A DNA stretch of 64,000 nt from Waterburya agarophytonicola KI4 (GTDB lineage Bacteria; Cyanobacteriota; Cyanobacteriia; Cyanobacteriales; Xenococcaceae). Where the stretch lies: NCBI RefSeq assembly GCF_020640915.1, contig NZ_JADWDC010000013.1, positions 1 through 64,000 of the forward strand, in the 5' to 3' direction. The notes beneath the pieces are model-generated. The model was given only the letters and a program-made list of their open reading frames with translations. It was not told where the DNA came from and did no database searches. Made by a program: the position numbers and the translations under genes. Positions 1 through 9,016 of the stretch are shown here, one piece after another (position 1 is the first letter of the stretch; each line of letters begins with the position of its first letter).

Positions 1-1178
1 TTAAAAAATAAAGGTGATTTAGTTAATGCAATGTAAATACGTCTAAGCTTATCTTCTCCATCAAGATTAATAGTGTCTCTTGTCAAAATATTAATTGAAC
101 CTGCATCACCTTGACCAAAAGTACTTGCTCTAATATCTCCACCATTGATGAGATTTAAAGAACCAGTTGTAATAGTAATATTGCCCGAATTGCCTACTCC
201 ACCAAAGTCAACTTGATTTAGGATAATGATATTATCAAGAGTTATATTCTCAGTAGCATTAATTACAATATCTCCCGCTTGAGCATCAATAGCAGTTGAA
301 TCAGCCGTTATTCCTGCGCGAAGGATACTACCGCCAAACTCTCCGTCTGTAAGCTGTAAATTATTGGCATTAATGGTTATATTCCCGCCACCCGTTCCCC
401 GAACATCAATATCAGCAGCATTATCAAATGAAAGATTTGCTCTGCTTATGTTTTCAGGAAAACTGAGACTGCCATTTTCATTAAGACTAACTGTTCCTGC
501 TTCAGATAAGCCTCCTATTTCAATATTTCCTCCTCTAGCAGTAGCTTCTCCTGCTTCAAAGTTTACGTCTCCGCCAATCAAACCGATAGTTTGTCCCGAT
601 CGCACTTCTAAGCCGACAAAATTTCCATCAATATCTTGAGCGAAGGATCGATTAGTAATTGGATTAGGATTATTTCTAAGATTTAAGCCAATGGGCGCGT
701 TAACAGTCAGAATAGGTGTGTTTAAATTATTGACTGCGCTAAACTCCCCATCTTCAAATAAGATGCTGTCTGCGGTGCTGCCATAAAACGAACCGCCGAT
801 ATCTAAACTGGCATTCTCCCCAAATACAATCCCTGCGGGGTTGATTAAAAATAAATTGGCACTGCCATTGGCTCGAATTGCACCTTGAATATTGGATATG
901 TTTCCTCCCGTAACTCTCGATAGAATATTACTTATCTCAGGAGCGTTATTGAAAAAAGCTTGCCCTCCCCCTGGAACAGAAAAATCCTGAAAACTGTGAA
1001 ATAAATTGTTGCCGTTGGTAGTTCCGTTATTTATTTCAAAGTTGTTGCCATCAACAGTAACTGTCGTTCCTGTCGTGCCGTCAGTGGTTACTTGAGCGAT
1101 CGCAATTTTACTTGTAGAACAAAAACAACCAACAGTAAAAAGAGAGAGCTTGAGCAAAGGAGATAGAGCTATTTTCAT
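1..1178 (-). CDS. Filamentous haemagglutinin N-terminal (TPS) domain adhesin, 3' end missing
   Basis: This is an uninterrupted minus-strand reading frame of 392 codons from ATG at 1178 that runs off the left edge, so it is partial. Residues 1-28 look like a signal peptide ending near IAIAQ. The next part has the hallmarks of the two-partner-secretion domain, including the NPAGIVFGENASLDIGGSF motif. After that come Asn/Gly-rich parallel beta-helix strands of the GGNITINANNLQL type. Members of this family are secreted through the outer membrane by a TpsB/ShlB partner and form large surface or released adhesins. No partner gene lies in the window; it may lie beyond the edge. The family call is firm, but the adhesin function is inferred from the family. 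Confidence 0.85.
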   Translation of the reverse strand, partial: MKIALSPLLKLSLFTVGCFCSTSKIAIAQVTTDGTTGTTVTVDGNNFEINNGTTNGNNLFHSFQDFSVPGGGQAFFNNAPEISNILSRVTGGNISNIQGAIRANGSANLFLINPAGIVFGENASLDIGGSFYGSTADSILFEDGEFSAVNNLNTPILTVNAPIGLNLRNNPNPITNRSFAQDIDGNFVGLEVRSGQTIGLIGGDVNFEAGEATARGGNIEIGGLSEAGTVSLNENGSLSFPENISRANLSFDNAADIDVRGTGGGNITINANNLQLTDGEFGGSILRAGITADSTAIDAQAGDIVINATENITLDNIIILNQVDFGGVGNSGNITITTGSLNLINGGDIRASTFGQGDAGSINILTRDTINLDGEDKLRRIYIALTKSPLFF

Positions 1179-1296
1179 TGTCTAGTAGTATTAATGAAGC
1201 CGAATTTTTAAGTTGCAAAAATACTACCATCTTCAATTGCTAATATTGTCAATCTCGATCGCTTTTTATCATTAGTTCGTAATGAAACCCAGATAT

Positions 1297-1333
1297 TAAA
1301 AAACCGACTTAGATTGATGAAATCCTCAGTCGG
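1297..1333 (-). terminator. Intrinsic terminator of psbY
   Basis: Read on the minus strand, CCGACT (complement of 1328-1333) pairs with AGTCGG (complement of 1304-1309). One mismatch and two further pairs follow inside. A run of six T comes directly after. It sits 28 bp past the psbY stop, as expected for a rho-independent terminator. Confidence 0.7.
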
Positions 1334-1360
1334 CAAAATTATCTTATATTTTTTGTTATA

Positions 1361-1480
1361 TTAAGCTTCTTCGTTAAAGTATTTTTGGATTTGAGCCACA
1401 GCAGCAGAACCAATATTGAAGATAGCCCAACTAGCTGCGATCGCTAGAGGTGCAACAACTACTATTACACGAAAGTCCAT
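1361..1480 (-). CDS. psbY: Photosystem II protein Y (PsbY)
   Basis: This 39-residue protein begins [18 protein letters not shown] and ends QKYFNEEA. It has one membrane span (about residues 5-24) and matches cyanobacterial PsbY in length and in its start, MD(W/F)RVIVV. PsbY is a single-helix peripheral subunit of photosystem II near cytochrome b559. A good Shine-Dalgarno (AGGAGAG) lies 8 bp before the ATG, and an intrinsic terminator follows. The gene is therefore probably a monocistronic unit. It is short enough to be missed by length-filtered gene callers. Confidence 0.88.
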   Translation of the reverse strand: MDFRVIVVVAPLAIAASWAIFNIGSAAVAQIQKYFNEEA

Positions 1481-1632
1481 AATTAAACCTCTCCTTTACA
1501 ATTTTAAATTTATTTTCGGGATTTATTAACGTAAATCTAATACGTAGCCATAATCAAATGTACCAGCTTTCATAACTTTTTTGGCAGTTTTTTTATTTAA
1601 GCGGTTGGCTACGTACCTTGAAATATCAGTCG

Positions 1633-2619
1633 CTAAACCAGCTTTAGATTAGGATAGTACGCCAAAATATCGTCAGAGGATAGGGTGTCGCCATCTCCTT
1701 GGGGAGTCCAAAGAATTTCGACTGCTAAAAGGCGATCGCTTCCGACACTACCTATTTGTTGCAGTGCTTGACGCATACTGTCAGAATCATTGATTTCGGG
1801 TAAGTTGAGATTGCCTGTTGCTCCAACAATTACCGTAGCTACAATATATTCTCCATTATCGTTTTCTCGGAGTTGTATTTCTCCTGCTTCGGGTTCTTCG
1901 TTCAAAGCTTCTTTTAAAGCTTGTTCGATGGCTTTGCGATCGCCACTGTTAATTACACTATCAACATTAGACAGGGTTTCTTCGGTAAACTTACTCCGTT
2001 CTGTGAGAGAAAATTGATTGAACTTAGCTTCAGCCGAATCAATATCTGTTTTAACCGAATTAGTCGAGCCATATACCCAATATTCGGGGTGACGTAATAA
2101 AGCCAAAGTTGCTTCTTGAACTACGGTTGCTCTACCCGAAGCAGTACTAGTATCGGCAGTCAAAGCCAAGCGGTTCAATTCTGGCTGCAATTCGCGAGCG
2201 TTAGCTAACAAACCTACCTGTACTTCCGCAACAGAAACCTTGGAACTAGCTGCGCCATAGACGCTTTCTTCTCCCACTCCCGCACTGCGGAAACTGCGAA
2301 TCAAGAAATTGGCGATCGCAATGAAGATAATAATGGAGAACAAACCGCCACCACCACCGAAACCTATAAAGGGAAGCAAGAAGGGAAAGCCAAAACCGCC
2401 ACCGCCATAGCCGTAACCAGGGGAAACATAACCACCACCGCCAGGGGCAGAACGAGGAGTTGAATAACTGCGAGAAGGTGCGCGGAACGAACCGCCACCA
2501 ATTCTACCACCAGTACGTGCAGCCATCGCTGTACTTGCATTACCCAATACCAAAACACAGACTAAACCTAGTGCTAGTATCGACTTTATCCAAAACTTTT
2601 TATTAAAAATCATTTTCAT
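1633..2619 (-). CDS. DUF1517 family membrane protein
   Basis: The 328-residue protein has a signal peptide or signal anchor (residues 1-33, ending STAMAA). A Gly/Ser/Tyr/Pro-rich stretch follows (about 35-95), then a hydrophobic segment, LFSIIIFIAIANFLIRSF (about 97-115). The soluble C-terminal domain (about 120-328) carries the DUF1517 pattern, including VSVAEVQVGLLANARELQ and AVEILWTPQGDGDTLS. DUF1517 proteins occur in cyanobacteria and plastids and are thought to be thylakoid or envelope proteins; their molecular role is not settled. The gene lies downstream of thiE-thiS on the same strand, about 90 bp away across a short heptamer repeat, so co-transcription is uncertain. Confidence 0.8.
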   Translation of the reverse strand: MKMIFNKKFWIKSILALGLVCVLVLGNASTAMAARTGGRIGGGSFRAPSRSYSTPRSAPGGGGYVSPGYGYGGGGFGFPFLLPFIGFGGGGGLFSIIIFIAIANFLIRSFRSAGVGEESVYGAASSKVSVAEVQVGLLANARELQPELNRLALTADTSTASGRATVVQEATLALLRHPEYWVYGSTNSVKTDIDSAEAKFNQFSLTERSKFTEETLSNVDSVINSGDRKAIEQALKEALNEEPEAGEIQLRENDNGEYIVATVIVGATGNLNLPEINDSDSMRQALQQIGSVGSDRLLAVEILWTPQGDGDTLSSDDILAYYPNLKLV

Positions 2620-2646
2620 CTTTGCTTTTATTTATTTAAAATCTCT

Positions 2647-2667
2647 ATTACTTATTACTTATTACTT
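2647..2667. repeat. Heptamer short tandem repeat (ATTACTT)x3
   Basis: There are three exact copies of ATTACTT between thiS and the DUF1517 gene. They are of the short tandemly repeated heptamer type common between cyanobacterial genes. Confidence 0.7.
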
Positions 2668-2712
2668 ACGGACTATCAATTCATCACCTGTTGCCTAATA
2701 ATTGTCAACGAT

Positions 2713-2934
2713 CTAACCGCCTCCTACTATGGTGACAATCTCCAAGCGATCGCCTGGCTGCATTGTGGTATCGTTCCAATATTGACGATGTAATATTTCC
2801 CCGTTGTATTCCACCGCAATTAGACGAGGATTGAGTTGTAATTGAGTTAGCAACTCTGGCAAGGGAGTAGCTGCTGGGCAAGCTTGGGTTTCTCCGTTAA
2901 CCTGTATACTTATTTTATTGGTTGCGTTAAACAT
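2713..2934 (-). CDS. thiS: Sulfur carrier protein ThiS
   Basis: This is a 73-residue beta-grasp (ubiquitin-like) protein with the typical ThiS layout: ISIQVNGE at the start, the PLPELLTQLQL helix, IAVEYNGEILHR, PGDRLEIVTIVGGG at the end. The C-terminal Gly-Gly is adenylated and then thiocarboxylated to donate sulfur for the thiazole ring of thiamine. It starts 24 bp after the end of thiE on the same strand, so the two are almost certainly one operon. The thiazole synthase (thiG) partner is not in the window. Confidence 0.9.
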   Translation of the reverse strand: MFNATNKISIQVNGETQACPAATPLPELLTQLQLNPRLIAVEYNGEILHRQYWNDTTMQPGDRLEIVTIVGGG

Positions 2935-2958
2935 AAATCTAGCTGACTAATAGAGTAA

Positions 2959-3972
2959 TTACCGTCTAACCAATTGAGATAAAAATTGGCGCGTGACTTG
3001 GGTTGGTTGCTCTGCTTGCATGATAGCGCGGACTACCGATACTCTCTGTGCGCCTGTGGTTAGAATTCCATTGAGATTATCAAGGTCAATTCCGCCGATG
3101 GCAAACCAAGGTACGGAACATTTTGCCTTAACATAATCTACATATTCCTGAGTCAAAGCGGCTTTTCCTGGCTTGGTAGGAGTTTCAAAAAAAGGTCCAA
3201 CACCTACATAATCAGCTTTTTCAGAGATCGCTTTATTTAGTTCTTGTTTGTTGGTAGTCGATCGCCCAACAATTTTCTGCATCCCTAAGATTTCTCTAGC
3301 AAAAGCTACTGGGGCATCATTTTGACCCAAATGTACTCCATCGGCATCTACCGCCAGAGCGATGTCGACGCGGTCGTTGACGATGAATAGAGCATTATAA
3401 TGATGGCAGAGTTGACATAGTTTATCCGCCATTTCTAAGCGATCGCTATCTTTGCCATCTTTATCCCGATACTGTACTAGGTTCAAACCCCCTTTAAGGG
3501 CAGCCTCGACTATTTTGAGTATTTCTGGTTCGGGAGAAGTAACTAGATATAAAGGTGCGCTGTGCAATAGTTGGTGGCGATAGCTATTGAACAGAGTACT
3601 TTCAATGGTGTAGACGCGATAGCGGATTTGTTTGCAAGCAGATGCCATTTCTGGATCGTAGAGTTTGCTATATTCTTCTAGTACTCTTAAGGCTTCTTGC
3701 GATCGACATAAGTTTGCTTGTAGTAGTTGTTCGATGCTTTCTCTTGCTTCTTCTTGGGGGTGAGATAACTCCGTACCTACATCACCAGGAGTATCTCTAG
3801 CCTGGCGTAATTCCCAACTATGCCACTGGGCTAACTCTTGACGTATTTGTTTGCATTCTTCGGCTAATGCCTTGTGGTTCAAGCCCAAACGACACCATTC
3901 TTCAATAATTCTTAGTCCTTCTCTGGCGCGATCGAGATTCGCATCCAAAATACGGTAAATAGCTTTATTCAT
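2959..3972 (-). CDS. thiE: Thiamine phosphate synthase with N-terminal ThiD2-like domain
   Basis: This 337-residue enzyme joins HMP-pyrophosphate and thiazole phosphate to make thiamine phosphate in the cytosol. Residues 1-135 form the helical extension usual in cyanobacteria (AIYRILDANLDRAREGLRI; ThiD2-like). Residues about 140-337 are the TIM-barrel ThiE domain, with LVQYRDKD, FIVNDRVDIALAVDADGVHLGQ, IVGRSTTN, YVGVGPFFETPTKPG and FAIGGI. These are the substrate and phosphate-binding loops. It is first in a thiE-thiS operon. No TPP riboswitch was recognised upstream. Confidence 0.93.
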   Translation of the reverse strand: MNKAIYRILDANLDRAREGLRIIEEWCRLGLNHKALAEECKQIRQELAQWHSWELRQARDTPGDVGTELSHPQEEARESIEQLLQANLCRSQEALRVLEEYSKLYDPEMASACKQIRYRVYTIESTLFNSYRHQLLHSAPLYLVTSPEPEILKIVEAALKGGLNLVQYRDKDGKDSDRLEMADKLCQLCHHYNALFIVNDRVDIALAVDADGVHLGQNDAPVAFAREILGMQKIVGRSTTNKQELNKAISEKADYVGVGPFFETPTKPGKAALTQEYVDYVKAKCSVPWFAIGGIDLDNLNGILTTGAQRVSVVRAIMQAEQPTQVTRQFLSQLVRR

Positions 3973-4523
3973 ATATGTTTGCGGTCAGAGTTTTCTATCT
4001 AGATTTTTGGCAATCGAATAGTTTGTTATGGTAACTCATAACCATAGGTACTTCTACAAAAGCCTATGAAGAATTAATAATTTCCTCACAAATACCTCCT
4101 TATAAGACTTACGTGATTTTACTGATCTATTTTGGCGTAATTTTGGATTTTTTTTATTGCCAATTCTATTTTGAGCGGTTACGATCGTGCTTGAAAATAA
4201 TCTCAGTATTTTCTCGTAAACAATTTTACGGAGTTAAAGCTCGATGATAGTTAGTGTTGATGAATTTTGAGCCATGCCAAAGATAATATCGAACTCTTTT
4301 AATTGTAGTTATTATATATAAAGTAAGGAATGTATCAGCTTAGCAAAAATTTCACCACCAAGTCCTATTCTTATCTAATTTATCAATCTAAAATAGCCTT
4401 TAAAGTATTATTTGATACTTTGAGTTTCCAAGCAAAGATCGCCGTCTAGCTCAACGCAACCATGGAGACGGTAGTAATTGCAACCATACCAATATTAAAA
4501 TTTCTCTTCTAGTGTTGTTAAAT
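3973..4523. other. Gene-free gap between divergent thiE and glycosyltransferase genes
   Basis: These 551 bp hold the promoters of both divergent units. Only small hairpins are visible: TATGGT/ACCATA (4027-4046), CATAGG/CCTATG (4043-4068) and CCGTCT/AGACGG (4442-4471). There is no convincing ORF, tRNA or TPP riboswitch core. Confidence 0.6.
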
Positions 4524-5687
4524 ATGAAAATTGCCGTAATTGGCGTTAAAGGAATTCCCTCTAACCAGGGGGAAATCGAACGCTACTGTCAAGAATTCTA
4601 TCCTCGCATTGCTGCACGGGGACATCAAGTAGATTTATTTGTCGAACCAAAAAGCGATCGACAACCTTGGTTTTCTGTTGGTTACTATCATAAAGTGAGA
4701 ATAATTGCCCTGGCATCTTTACCGCGCAAACATATTAGTTTTTGGCTTAATTCCGCTTTAAGTACTATTTGGGCAAGTTTGGGCAAATATGATGTCATTC
4801 ATATCCACGGTACAAAAGCAGCTTGGTTTGCTTGGTTTCCTCAATTATTTTCTGAGTCAAAAATCGTCGTAACCAGTCATCAGCTAGATTGCGATCGCGC
4901 TAAACGGTGTAAGGTTTTTCGTTGGTTATTGCCGTGGATCGAGCGCACAGCGATCGAAAATGCAGATGAAGTGGTGGTGGTATCCAAGGCACTAGGAGAA
5001 TACTTCCAACAAAAATATAACATTCGCCCCCGTTATATACCCAATGCCCCAGGGAGCTATGCAGAAACAGATTTACAATTTAGCTATGGCAAATCTCTGG
5101 GACTAACACCAAAACGCTATATTCTTTATTTAGGTACTCTAAATCCTGAAAATAAACCCGATCTGTTACTCCAGGCTTTTCAAAAATTAGAACCATTGGG
5201 ATGGAAGCTAATGATAGCGGGAGAAATTGGCGATTCCATGCAATATGCGATCGAGCTTCTTGCTTTGGCTAAACAAAATCAAAATATTATCTTTACTAAT
5301 GAAATTAGAGGAAAACATTTAGCTGAAATTGTCAAAGGTGCGGGTTTGTTAGTTGCTCCGACAGATGCCTTGGATCTGGGATTGCCATTAGCTTTATTGC
5401 AAGCAATGAGAGAGAAAATTCCTGTTTTAGCCAGCGATCGCGCAGTTCATCAAGAGCTAATTGGCAAAGATCGAGGTTTGTTATTTGAATCAGGAAAATT
5501 AGACTCCCTCGAACAACAATTGCAATATGCCTTGTCCGAACCTTCGGTTTTAACGACTATGACACAAAAAGCTCAAACTTATGTTGCAATCAATCACAAT
5601 TGGGATCGGGTAACTTACGGTAATTTGTCCCTATATCTAAAGATTACAGCCAAGATCTGTTCTCAGTCGATACAACATAATGCTTGA
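4524..5687 (+). CDS. Glycosyltransferase, GT4-like (GT-B fold)
   Basis: The N-terminus MKIAVIGVKGIPSNQGEIER resembles the GxxGIPxxYGGxE nucleotide-sugar loop of GT4 enzymes. YDVIHIHG and the linker VVVVSKALGEYF are also typical, followed by a second Rossmann domain (YILYLGTLNPENKPDLLLQAF). The ATG at 4524 is preferred over the upstream GTG at 4512 because the conserved start is MKIAVIG. The C-terminal motif reads DALDLGLPLALLQAM, where active GT4 enzymes have E-x7-E; both acidic positions are altered (D and Q). It is the first of three consecutive glycosyltransferase genes, probably for a surface polysaccharide. The acceptor is unknown. Confidence 0.8.
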   Translation: MKIAVIGVKGIPSNQGEIERYCQEFYPRIAARGHQVDLFVEPKSDRQPWFSVGYYHKVRIIALASLPRKHISFWLNSALSTIWASLGKYDVIHIHGTKAAWFAWFPQLFSESKIVVTSHQLDCDRAKRCKVFRWLLPWIERTAIENADEVVVVSKALGEYFQQKYNIRPRYIPNAPGSYAETDLQFSYGKSLGLTPKRYILYLGTLNPENKPDLLLQAFQKLEPLGWKLMIAGEIGDSMQYAIELLALAKQNQNIIFTNEIRGKHLAEIVKGAGLLVAPTDALDLGLPLALLQAMREKIPVLASDRAVHQELIGKDRGLLFESGKLDSLEQQLQYALSEPSVLTTMTQKAQTYVAINHNWDRVTYGNLSLYLKITAKICSQSIQHNA

Positions 5688-5732
5688 GGATTAGGGGTGT
5701 TATGCACAGACAAACTAGAAGGAGATTTATTG

Positions 5733-6800
5733 ATGTCTATTGAATCACCTACAGTTTCAGTTATTATTTTGACTAATCGAGGAAATAGGTTGTTGCTAGA
5801 GACGATTAATAGCGTTCGGCAACAAACTTATCAAGATTTTGAAATTTTGGTTTGCCATAACGGTAATGCTCTTAATTTACTTGAATGGTACAAGCGTCAA
5901 CAAGATCTTTGGGGAAAATTGTTTTTGCAAGAAGATTTAGATCCGATTCAAAGGTTAAATCTCAGCATCGAACAAGCAAGAGGGAAATATATTGCTTTAT
6001 TGAAGGCAGACAATTTATGGCATCCTTGCAAACTAGAAAAACAGGTATTTTATTTAGATAATTATGCTTCTTTAGGTTTAATTCATTCCTGGCTCACATT
6101 AGTCGACGATCGCCACAAACCCCTTGGTATTATCGTCAAAAATCAAATTTCAGGATGGGTAGAGTCGGCAATTCTCGAACGAAATCAGATTAATTATTCA
6201 TCGGCGATGATTCGTCGGGTTTGTTTTGAAAAAGTGGGATTATTCGACTCCCAGTTAGCAACCAGTTTTGATTGGGATATGTGGATTCGTCTGAGTCGTT
6301 GCTATCAGTTTATGACGATCGCCGAAACTTTAGTTTATTGCCATCAACCACAAGACACCCTAAGAGAGAGTTGGCTAACTAGGGAAATAGATTTACAGGC
6401 GACGATTGAAAAAGCCTATCAAAATGCTTCGATTGAGTTACGCCATCTCAAAAATCGCAGCTACGCCTATGCCAGTCTTAGTTTAGCCTGGCAAGTTTTA
6501 CACCATCAAGACCCAAAAACTGCCATCGCCGATCATTATTGTCGTCAGGCTTTAGAATATTCTCCCCGTATCAGTTTTTCCCCAGAATTTTTACGGGTGA
6601 GTTTGGCAGTTATGACTCTGCACTATTTAAAAAGCGATCGCTATATTTGTTTGCTTTCTTTAATTCAGACTATCCGCGCTTGGTTACAAGCAGTGAAAGA
6701 GAAGTTTAAAGTATCTGCCCATCGTCTTTTGCATTGGATGTTGCAAGAAAATGAAATCGGGAAGGAAAAAGTCATGAGAAAGGATGAGGGGACTGGATAA
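5733..6800 (+). CDS. Glycosyltransferase family 2
   Basis: The GT-A fold begins with TVSVIILTNRGNRLLLETI and INSVRQQTYQDFEILVC. The KYIALLKADNLWHPCKLEKQ segment follows, and further on comes DWDMWIRLSR. The start was placed at the ATG at 5733 because AGAAGGAGAT lies just upstream and the family begins there; an in-frame GTG at 5697 adds 12 residues with no SD. The usual metal-binding DxDD in the LLKADNLW segment reads KADN, so activity is uncertain. The C-terminal 100 residues are helical and not recognised. It lies 45 bp after the preceding glycosyltransferase on the same strand, probably in the same operon. Confidence 0.8.
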   Translation: MSIESPTVSVIILTNRGNRLLLETINSVRQQTYQDFEILVCHNGNALNLLEWYKRQQDLWGKLFLQEDLDPIQRLNLSIEQARGKYIALLKADNLWHPCKLEKQVFYLDNYASLGLIHSWLTLVDDRHKPLGIIVKNQISGWVESAILERNQINYSSAMIRRVCFEKVGLFDSQLATSFDWDMWIRLSRCYQFMTIAETLVYCHQPQDTLRESWLTREIDLQATIEKAYQNASIELRHLKNRSYAYASLSLAWQVLHHQDPKTAIADHYCRQALEYSPRISFSPEFLRVSLAVMTLHYLKSDRYICLLSLIQTIRAWLQAVKEKFKVSAHRLLHWMLQENEIGKEKVMRKDEGTG

Positions 6801-6856
6801 CTCTTATCTTCTGGGAACTTGAAGATCAATAAATATATTAAAAGAGGAGTTGGAAA

Positions 6857-8002
6857 ATGTATAAAATAATTTTGATTCATCCCAGTGCGGGGGTAAATTG
6901 GCAAGGTAATTCCGAAAATTTCGCGATCGAACTCGCTCGCTGTCTGGATAATTATTTTGAGGTTGAGTTAATTAGCGGTGCCGAGTGCGGATCTTTTAGT
7001 CGTCCGATCCCATCGATTACTCGCAATGATGTAATTAATTGGGCATGTTATCCATTACTAAATCGCCTGTTACACAGATGGTTTCCAGATCCTGAAATCG
7101 CCATCGAACACTTAACTAATTTTTTGCCCTGCATAAGTTATTTACTCAAACATCCAGCAGATTTAATCTTTCCCCAAAATGGTTATGGTGGTTTGTTTGT
7201 GGCTAGTTGCATTCGAGCTATCCGAGGTACTCCGATTTTGTTGACCGAACATAATAGCCTGTCAAAGCAAAGTGAGTATTTAAGACATAATCTTACTTTA
7301 AAACCCGATCGCCTGATCGTACCGAATCCCGCCGTTGCTCGATATGTGGAGCATTTTGCCCCCCATCAACCACTGAGCATTATTCCTCATGGTATCAATC
7401 CTACAGAATTTACTCCCGTAGGCAAGGCGATCGTTACTGGTTTGCCCAAACCAACTATTCTCTGTGTTGCACCTTTACAAAGAGCTAGTAATTCTAGAAT
7501 TGAACTAGCCATTAGAGCAGTTGCTCGCTTGCCTCAGGCTAGTTTATTGATTTGCGGAGAGGGTGAAGATCGAGACTATTTTCAAAAGTTAGGCGATCGC
7601 CTTTTAGGGCAAGATCGTTTCCAAATCAACACTTTTGCCTACGCTCAAATGCCCCAGGTGTATCGCAGTGCTGATATTTTTACTCTTCCATCTTTAGAAG
7701 CTTTTCGCGGACTAGCTTATATTGAAGCTATGGCTTGTGGTTTACCAGTGGTTGCTACAGATGATTCTGTCCGTCGCTATCTCATTGGCAATAGTGGGAT
7801 CACCTGCAATGTTACGGATATTGATATATATGCAGAATCATTACAAATCGCTCTAGAACAAAATTGGCTCAAACAACCACCACAGCATAATGCTTTACGT
7901 TTTAGCTGGCAAGAAGTTGCTTTGCATTATCATAAAGCTGTTTTGCAAACTATTTTACAACCCAATCAAGAATCTAAGTTTATGGAAATAGCTGATAGCT
8001 AA
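6857..8002 (+). CDS. Glycosyltransferase, GT4 family
   Basis: This is a 381-residue GT-B enzyme. A purine-rich site, AGAGGAG, precedes the ATG. The linker LIVPNPAVARYVEHF, SIIPHGIN and the donor-domain motifs LLICGEGEDRDYFQKLG and YRSADIFTLPSLEAF are standard GT4 features. IEAMACGLPVVATD follows, with the catalytic second Glu intact. The first Glu of E-x7-E appears shifted by one residue. It is third in the glycosyltransferase run (56 bp gap) and likely acts in the same polysaccharide or glycan pathway. The sugar donor cannot be told from the sequence. Confidence 0.83.
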   Translation: MYKIILIHPSAGVNWQGNSENFAIELARCLDNYFEVELISGAECGSFSRPIPSITRNDVINWACYPLLNRLLHRWFPDPEIAIEHLTNFLPCISYLLKHPADLIFPQNGYGGLFVASCIRAIRGTPILLTEHNSLSKQSEYLRHNLTLKPDRLIVPNPAVARYVEHFAPHQPLSIIPHGINPTEFTPVGKAIVTGLPKPTILCVAPLQRASNSRIELAIRAVARLPQASLLICGEGEDRDYFQKLGDRLLGQDRFQINTFAYAQMPQVYRSADIFTLPSLEAFRGLAYIEAMACGLPVVATDDSVRRYLIGNSGITCNVTDIDIYAESLQIALEQNWLKQPPQHNALRFSWQEVALHYHKAVLQTILQPNQESKFMEIADS

Positions 8003-8091
8003 AATACTAGTTGACAAGACATTATAGTTTCTATCGATCTAAAGTATAAACATTTGTACAATCAACATAAATATACTTTTAGGAAACAGTA

Positions 8092-8985
8092 ATGAATCAT
8101 AATCATAATCACAATCATTCTCATTCTCATCAATTAACCAAAAATATAAAAACAGCTTTTTTGTTGAATTTTGGATTTGCTATTTTAGAAATTTTTGGAG
8201 GATTATGGACAAATAGCTTGGCAATTACTTCTGATGCAATCCACGATCTAGGAGATAGTTTTTCGTTAGGACTTGCTTGGTATTTAGAAAAAAAATCCAA
8301 TCAAACTAATAATCATCTTTTTTCTTATGGTTATCGACGCTTATCTTTATTAGCAGCTTTAATCAATACTTTAATTTTATTATTTGGTTCATTATATGTT
8401 CTTTCAGAAGCTATTCCTCGCATAATTAATCCCGAACCTACTAACGCCAGAGGTATGATTTTCTTTGCTATTATAGGCATTATAATTAATGGTTCGGCTA
8501 TGATAAAGCTATCTCACCAAAGTTCATTAAATGCTAAGGTTGTAGCTTGGCATTTATGGGAAGATGTTCTGGGCTGGGTAGCAGTTTTAATTGTTAGTAT
8601 TGTTTTGTTATTTAGCAATTTATATATTTTAGATCCGATACTATCAATTTTAATTTCAGTTTATATCTTATACAATGCGATCGCCAACCTGCGGAAAACT
8701 GTAACCTTATTTTTGCAAGCTGTACCTGAAAATATTAATCTCGAACAATTAGAAGCAACTATTATTGCCCTAGATCGAGTTGATTCGATTCACCATACTC
8801 ATGTTTGGTCTTTGGATGGCGAGCATCATGTTTTGACTACTCATGTTGTTGTTATGGACAACACAAGTAGGAAGGCGATACAAAGTATTAAAAATGCAAT
8901 TAAGCATTTGGGTCACGACCTTAATTTGGAACACATTACCGTAGAAATTGAATATTTAAGCGAATACTGTAGCATGAGAGTTTAA
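8092..8985 (+). CDS. Cation diffusion facilitator (Zn/Co/Cd efflux)
   Basis: This 297-residue CDF transporter has an N-terminal His stretch (NHNHNHNHSHSH) that probably binds metal. About five to six membrane helices span residues 20-200. The transport-site motifs are SDAIHDLGD (helix 2) and HLWEDVLGW (helix 5). A cytosolic C-terminal domain contains HHTHVWSLDGEHHVLTTHVVV and LEHITVEIE. CDF proteins export divalent metals in exchange for protons across the inner membrane. The gene stands alone; no ArsR/SmtB-type regulator lies next to it. The metal is most likely zinc by family resemblance, but this is inferred. Confidence 0.88.
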   Translation: MNHNHNHNHSHSHQLTKNIKTAFLLNFGFAILEIFGGLWTNSLAITSDAIHDLGDSFSLGLAWYLEKKSNQTNNHLFSYGYRRLSLLAALINTLILLFGSLYVLSEAIPRIINPEPTNARGMIFFAIIGIIINGSAMIKLSHQSSLNAKVVAWHLWEDVLGWVAVLIVSIVLLFSNLYILDPILSILISVYILYNAIANLRKTVTLFLQAVPENINLEQLEATIIALDRVDSIHHTHVWSLDGEHHVLTTHVVVMDNTSRKAIQSIKNAIKHLGHDLNLEHITVEIEYLSEYCSMRV

Positions 8986-9016
8986 ATCAAATATAAGTGA
9001 AAAGAGACTAGTTAAG

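Noticed and set aside
364-639. Plus-strand ORF of 91 codons opposite the adhesin gene
   Set aside because: It is the antisense shadow of a beta-helix repeat protein; the minus-strand frame has strong family motifs.
1526-1645. Open minus-strand frame after the DUF1517 stop (encoding about RYVANRLNKKTAKKVMKAG) with TACGTAGCC inverted repeats at 1541 and 1607
   Set aside because: No usable start codon before the last 15 residues and no recognised family. The inverted repeat is 9 bp with 57 bp between arms. It may be a relic but cannot be supported as a gene.
3973-4100. Possible TPP riboswitch upstream of thiE
   Set aside because: The conserved CTGAGA core and the partner helices were not found; only small unrelated hairpins are present.
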